From GW2011-AR15 sp964428335 (GTDB lineage: Archaea; Nanobdellota; Nanobdellia; Woesearchaeales; GW2011-AR15), in NCBI GenBank assembly GCA_964428335.1, contig CAYRXW010000004.1, positions 1-64,000 of the forward strand: a stretch of 64,000 bases of DNA, given 5' to 3'. Both the position numbers and the translations under genes were made by a program. This document shows positions 60,755-64,000 of the stretch, piece by piece (positions within the stretch are counted from its first letter, which is position 1; the number at the start of each line of letters is the position of its first letter). Under the pieces are notes generated by a model. It ran no database searches. It saw only the letters and a program-made list of their open reading frames with translations, and had not been told where the DNA came from.

Positions 60755-60898
60755 GCAATAAAAAATACTATATAGAACCATTGGGCTGCATCCGGTTTTA
60801 CCCATCCAGCAACCCTTCAGAATGCCGTTTTGTCTAAAGACCATATCTATTTTCGGCACTCCATCAGTAAATTATGGTGTTATCCATTGTAGTTAATG
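60755..60898 (-). promoter_or_regulatory. Long structured mRNA leader, riboswitch-like
   Basis: An ATTTAAATATTATAAT promoter at 60911-60930 predicts transcription from about 60898, giving a leader of about 160 nt, unlike the leaderless neighbours. On the minus strand GAGTGCCG (60854-60861) pairs with CGGCATTC (60820-60827) around a GTCT-TT-AGAC hairpin; GGGTTGC (60809-60815) pairs with GCAGCCC (60783-60789); and ACCAT (60873-60877) can pair with ATGGT (60778-60782), closing a three-way junction. A competing CCAT/ATGG hairpin uses 60861-60864 with 60874-60877. A T6 tract (60760-60765) then precedes the GGAGG site. It matches no riboswitch class I know. Confidence 0.5.
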
Positions 60899-61018
60899 TA
60901 AATATTAATTCAATTATAATATTTAAATGTTTTTATTTTGAAAGCATTATTAAAAATTATTTTTCATAAAAAAATTGTTTTTTTGAAAGATGTTAAAAAA
61001 AATTCTTTGAATAAAACA

Positions 61019-62611
61019 TCAGAGCCCGTTTTTTCTTAAAGTCCTTAATGCAGCTTGGTCATCTGCTGTAAAAATCCTTGGACCAGGAATATCCTCTTCA
61101 TTTGCAGCCATCGCTGCCTTTCCTCTTGTCTGGTAATTTCTCAATGCATGATTATATCCTTCTATCCCTTTTTTTGTCATCATAAATTTTTTCTCATTTC
61201 CTGTAATCAGGCCTGCTTCTTTCATTCCTTTAATCATGCTGCCTGCTTGCGCTGCTGTAACACTAGCATCCCTTTCATTATAAATCAAAAGAAGCTTATC
61301 CAGATTATATTCTGTTTTTTCAATTGCACTGTTTTCAGCCATTGTGACAAGCGCAAAAAAATAGATATCAGGACTTATCACTGGTTTATATTTTGTTGAA
61401 AAGTATGCGAATTTTAAAACCTGGCTTGGATGTTCCAGATCAATGCTTACAAAAGTCCCAAGGTCTGATTTCCTGATTGATTTGCCTTCAAGGGATTTTA
61501 TTGCTTCTAAAACTTCAAGCTCCTTAACTGCTGGATTAGAAATTGCAATTTCATTTGTGATCTCCCTAAGGCTTGCAGGGACTCTGTTTGAAAGATATTT
61601 TAAGATGAAATCTACATAATCCTTATTTATTTTTGGATCAGAGATTTTTTCTCTTTCTTCTTTTCTTTTGCCTTTAAGTTCTTTATCCTTCCTGTTGATC
61701 CTCATGCTCCTGTATGCGAATTCAAGTGTTTCCATATCAGGAAGTGAAATCCAGAATTTATTATAGACCTGAAAACCTGTATATAAGTCCTCTATCTTCT
61801 GGCCCGTGACATTTCCAAGCAATGTTCTTCTTGAATTTGTAACTGCTGAAAATGCATTTGGAGCTTCAATTTTTACTGCATCAAATATCTTTAGGCAGTC
61901 ATATACTGAAAAAACTATTCCTGCTCCACCTGCTATCTGTTCCTTTAGGTGCGGCAAATTTTCAAGGAAGGATTCTTCATTCCTTTTATCTGTGTTTAAC
62001 ACTGTGATAAGTTCCCTCATAAAAAGGTATACTGCATCAACCTGTGACCTGTTTTCTGCCATAGACTCATATTTAGCCTTAATGTCTTTTTTTCCTAGAA
62101 TTGCGCTGACTGCTTCTTCATAGCCAGGCATTTTTATTATAGCCCTTTTCTTGTCTGTCTTCAGGCAGAGGTTGGAATCATCTAAAAAAGTCTTGTCTAT
62201 CTCTGAAGTTCTCTCATGAAAGTTTTTTTCAGCTGCTAGGATATCAGGCATGTAATATACCCATATCATGCCATCCCTTTCTGCCTTGAGGAAATCATTG
62301 TCCATCCTATAATACCATGTCCTTGCATAAGCAACTGCCTGGTCTGGGTCTTTCCTGTGCTTTTTTACATCTGGATGCTTTTTTAGGAATGCCTTGAAGA
62401 AATCAACAAAGTATTCTCTCTTGATCTCTGTCCCAGAAGCAATGCCTTTTTCATCCAGCCTTTTTAGAAAATAATACATCAGGCTTACTTCATCTTCAAT
62501 TTTCACCCTGACTTCCTTATCCTCAAAATTTACAGCGAAGACCAGGTCTGAGTCAAATGTAGGATTCATAATTATCTGCTTAATTATTCCCTCAATATCA
62601 GGTTTTGCCAT
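61019..62611 (-). CDS. Hypothetical helical protein
   Basis: 530 residues, soluble, charged, mostly helical and not recognised. The C-terminal half (about 340-480) has winged-helix-like blocks with an SLREITNEIAISNPAVKELE turn and a later SMIKGMKEAGLITG wing, so a nucleic-acid role is possible. It starts 28 nt from a TTTTTATTAAAG box. The stretch 60899-61018 between it and the leader RNA is only AT-rich promoter and T-tracts. Confidence 0.7.
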   Translation of the reverse strand: MAKPDIEGIIKQIIMNPTFDSDLVFAVNFEDKEVRVKIEDEVSLMYYFLKRLDEKGIASGTEIKREYFVDFFKAFLKKHPDVKKHRKDPDQAVAYARTWYYRMDNDFLKAERDGMIWVYYMPDILAAEKNFHERTSEIDKTFLDDSNLCLKTDKKRAIIKMPGYEEAVSAILGKKDIKAKYESMAENRSQVDAVYLFMRELITVLNTDKRNEESFLENLPHLKEQIAGGAGIVFSVYDCLKIFDAVKIEAPNAFSAVTNSRRTLLGNVTGQKIEDLYTGFQVYNKFWISLPDMETLEFAYRSMRINRKDKELKGKRKEEREKISDPKINKDYVDFILKYLSNRVPASLREITNEIAISNPAVKELEVLEAIKSLEGKSIRKSDLGTFVSIDLEHPSQVLKFAYFSTKYKPVISPDIYFFALVTMAENSAIEKTEYNLDKLLLIYNERDASVTAAQAGSMIKGMKEAGLITGNEKKFMMTKKGIEGYNHALRNYQTRGKAAMAANEEDIPGPRIFTADDQAALRTLRKNGL

Positions 62612-62725
62612 TTTTATTTGGCTTGGGAAACTGGTCTTTAATAAAAAGCTAACTTTAAAAAAAGATAAAAAAGAGGTGCGGCCAAAGTAATTTTTCTTTG
62701 GCCTGCAAAATGGAAACGTTCTCTC

Positions 62726-63379
62726 TTAAGTAATGTCAATGTATAAATTATATTGCGCAACGCCTGTAGACCAGTTTGTCGGGACAAGCAGCTGGTAATC
62801 AACAACTGAGCCATTAAAGCCGACCTGGTTATTATCTATGATTGCAACATATACAGTAGTATTCTCATCTGAATTCAAAAGCACATTCCAGAATACTGCG
62901 TTATTCATCGTGCTGTTATCTGTTAAAGTTGAGCGGCAGCCGTTTAAGGTTGTATAGCCGATATCAAAGACAGGATGAGTATCATTCAGGAAAGTATCAT
63001 TTATCCCGTCGCTGCTTAGATTTGTTATGGCCAGCCTGTATTCTTCTTCATAAAGTTCTGTCTGGTTTGTGCAGTTTATGTCAGACCAGTCTGTGATTAT
63101 TTTCCTTGAAGCCATGATTTCGCCGCTTGGAGCAACAGCGCTCCAGTCATAAAAAGAATCTCCGTCTGAATTAGCAAGTACTAGACCTCCTGAGACTGAC
63201 CCAAAATATCCCTGCCAAATCACTGACTGCTGATCTCCGTTTATGCCAAGAAGTGTAATATTCCCTCCTTCTGCAGTCATGTTTGTCTGATTTAATGAAG
63301 GATCAGAAAGCACTGGCTTTGAAATTAGTATCATTAATGCTGCCATGATTGCAAGCCCAAAAAAGATTAGTTTTTTCAT
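62726..63379 (-). CDS. Secreted protein coupled to recombinase-like gene
   Basis: 217 residues with a signal peptide (KK, LIFFGLAIMAALMILISKPV, then LSDPS) and a beta-rich, Asn/Thr/Ser-rich ectodomain with many N-x-S/T sites. Not recognised. Its ATG overlaps the TGA of the recombinase-like gene, so the two are co-translated, an odd pairing of an exported protein with a DNA-binding one. A GGGGAG ribosome site lies within that gene. Confidence 0.75.
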   Translation of the reverse strand: MKKLIFFGLAIMAALMILISKPVLSDPSLNQTNMTAEGGNITLLGINGDQQSVIWQGYFGSVSGGLVLANSDGDSFYDWSAVAPSGEIMASRKIITDWSDINCTNQTELYEEEYRLAITNLSSDGINDTFLNDTHPVFDIGYTTLNGCRSTLTDNSTMNNAVFWNVLLNSDENTTVYVAIIDNNQVGFNGSVVDYQLLVPTNWSTGVAQYNLYIDIT

Positions 63380-63873
63380 ATTCTCCCCAAAAATTCCGTG
63401 TAATTATGTCTTGTAACTTTCTTTGTATTGATTATCTGGAAAACCCTAAAAGCTGTAAGCCCAAGCTGTTTGGATATTGATTCAATGAAAACACCGTTTG
63501 TGTATGCGTGGACAATATGAAGGTTCCTAAGGTCATGCGGCCTTATTCTTGCATTAAGTATCTTATGGCCATATTCCTCTATTATCTGGCTCACTCTTTT
63601 CTCGCTCATAGAAAAATTTTGCCTAGTCTTGATCAAAAAAGACTCCTTACCAAGCCTGTTTCCAAGCACATAATCTGCAATATCCCTTGAAAGCTTCCCT
63701 GAAATCTGGCTGAACCTTTCTTCAATCCTTATCGCATGTCCTAAAATATCGCTGACCTTTATGTTCACAAGCTCAGTCACTGTGCAGCCTGTCTCATAGA
63801 TAATCCTTATCATAAGCCTGTCCCTTGCATCAGTTACGGAGTCAATTAGTCTCCTGATATCCTTTTGTTGCAT
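63376..63873 (-). CDS. Degenerate tyrosine-recombinase-like protein
   Basis: About 165 residues from the ATG at 63873; a TTG at 63891 is the alternative. RDRLMIRIIYETGCTVTELV aligns with the first catalytic-domain helix of Xer/phage integrases, where the key Arg of the GLRxSEL box is missing (TGCTVTEL). HDLRNLHIVHAYTNGV keeps the H-x-x-R box, but the later H/W and the nucleophilic Tyr block are absent. It has no N-terminal core-binding domain. It is probably not an active recombinase, more likely a DNA-binding derivative. Confidence 0.7.
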   Translation of the reverse strand: MQQKDIRRLIDSVTDARDRLMIRIIYETGCTVTELVNIKVSDILGHAIRIEERFSQISGKLSRDIADYVLGNRLGKESFLIKTRQNFSMSEKRVSQIIEEYGHKILNARIRPHDLRNLHIVHAYTNGVFIESISKQLGLTAFRVFQIINTKKVTRHNYTEFLGRI

Positions 63874-63899
63874 TTTGTCTGTGTTTCCCAACCTTTAGC

Positions 63900-64000
63900 G
63901 TTTTTATGTATATTAATGGAAACAATTTCCCATTTAATGTATAAAAAGTGAAACCAATATATAAATGTTTTGATTTTGGGAATTAGTATAGAAATATGTA
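63900..64000. promoter_or_regulatory. Divergent promoter at the right edge
   Basis: For the minus-strand gene, AT-rich ATTAATATACAT lies just upstream, beside a near-palindrome ATTAATGGAAA...TTTCCCATTTAAT at 63912-63938. On the plus strand CAATATATAAATG at about 63955-63967 is a TATA box whose expected start lies near 63987, close to an ATG at 63997, so a plus-strand gene probably begins just beyond the window. Confidence 0.45.

Overview
The window looks like a chromosomal segment of an AT-rich archaeon, most likely a DPANN member of the Woesearchaeota/Pacearchaeota type. Direct signs are aIF6, prefoldin alpha, an Lhr-type helicase, a Ski2-like helicase, endonuclease Q, an archaeal class III (pilin-like) signal peptide and a serine tRNA with an intron at the canonical archaeal position 37/38. 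Most first genes of transcription units have a TATA-like box centred about 25-29 nt before the start codon, which implies leaderless mRNAs. Internal genes have GGTGA/GGAGG ribosome sites or ATGA overlaps. No CRISPR array, rRNA or intact transposase was seen.

Layout. 0.3-2.4 kb: aIF6-prs-pfdA operon. 2.4-7.9 kb: operon of a zinc-ribbon/von Willebrand A protein and two unknown proteins, with a palindrome in its promoter. 7.9-18.8 kb: two SF2 helicases, a cation/proton antiporter and unknown proteins, one with an OmpR-like winged helix. 18.9-26 kb: membrane and envelope genes (GT-C-like protein, DUF1616 protein, flippase-like UPF0104 protein) and a tyrosine-phosphatase-like protein. 26-29.3 kb: two paralogous unknown genes flanking a toxin-antitoxin/DHFR-like island with repeats and a broken PIN toxin. 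29.8-35 kb: a glycosyltransferase cluster, much of it strikingly AT-rich. 35-36 kb: a second toxin-antitoxin pair between 31-bp direct repeats. 36-38 kb: secreted proteins, including a probable abundant surface protein with a 5' stem-loop leader. 38-46 kb: endonuclease Q, pseudouridine synthase, DMT transporter, pilin-like protein and two HIT proteins lacking the catalytic histidine. 46-51.4 kb: tRNA-Ser, possible small RNA, a phosphorylase-like protein, a radical SAM protein and a Cys/His-rich metal-binding protein. 51.5-64 kb: a giant Cys-rich surface protein, zinc-ribbon proteins, a KimA-type potassium importer, two paralogous AAA-type ATPases, a membrane protein behind a long structured leader, and a degenerate tyrosine recombinase coupled to a secreted protein.

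The most unusual material is regulatory. A 16-bp palindrome of the form ACTACT-N4-AGTAGT (or close variants) recurs just upstream of the TATA boxes of at least four unrelated transcription units, with related copies at three more promoters. A riboswitch-like three-way-junction leader precedes the membrane gene ending at 60181. Many genes are of unknown function and are described only by what can be seen.
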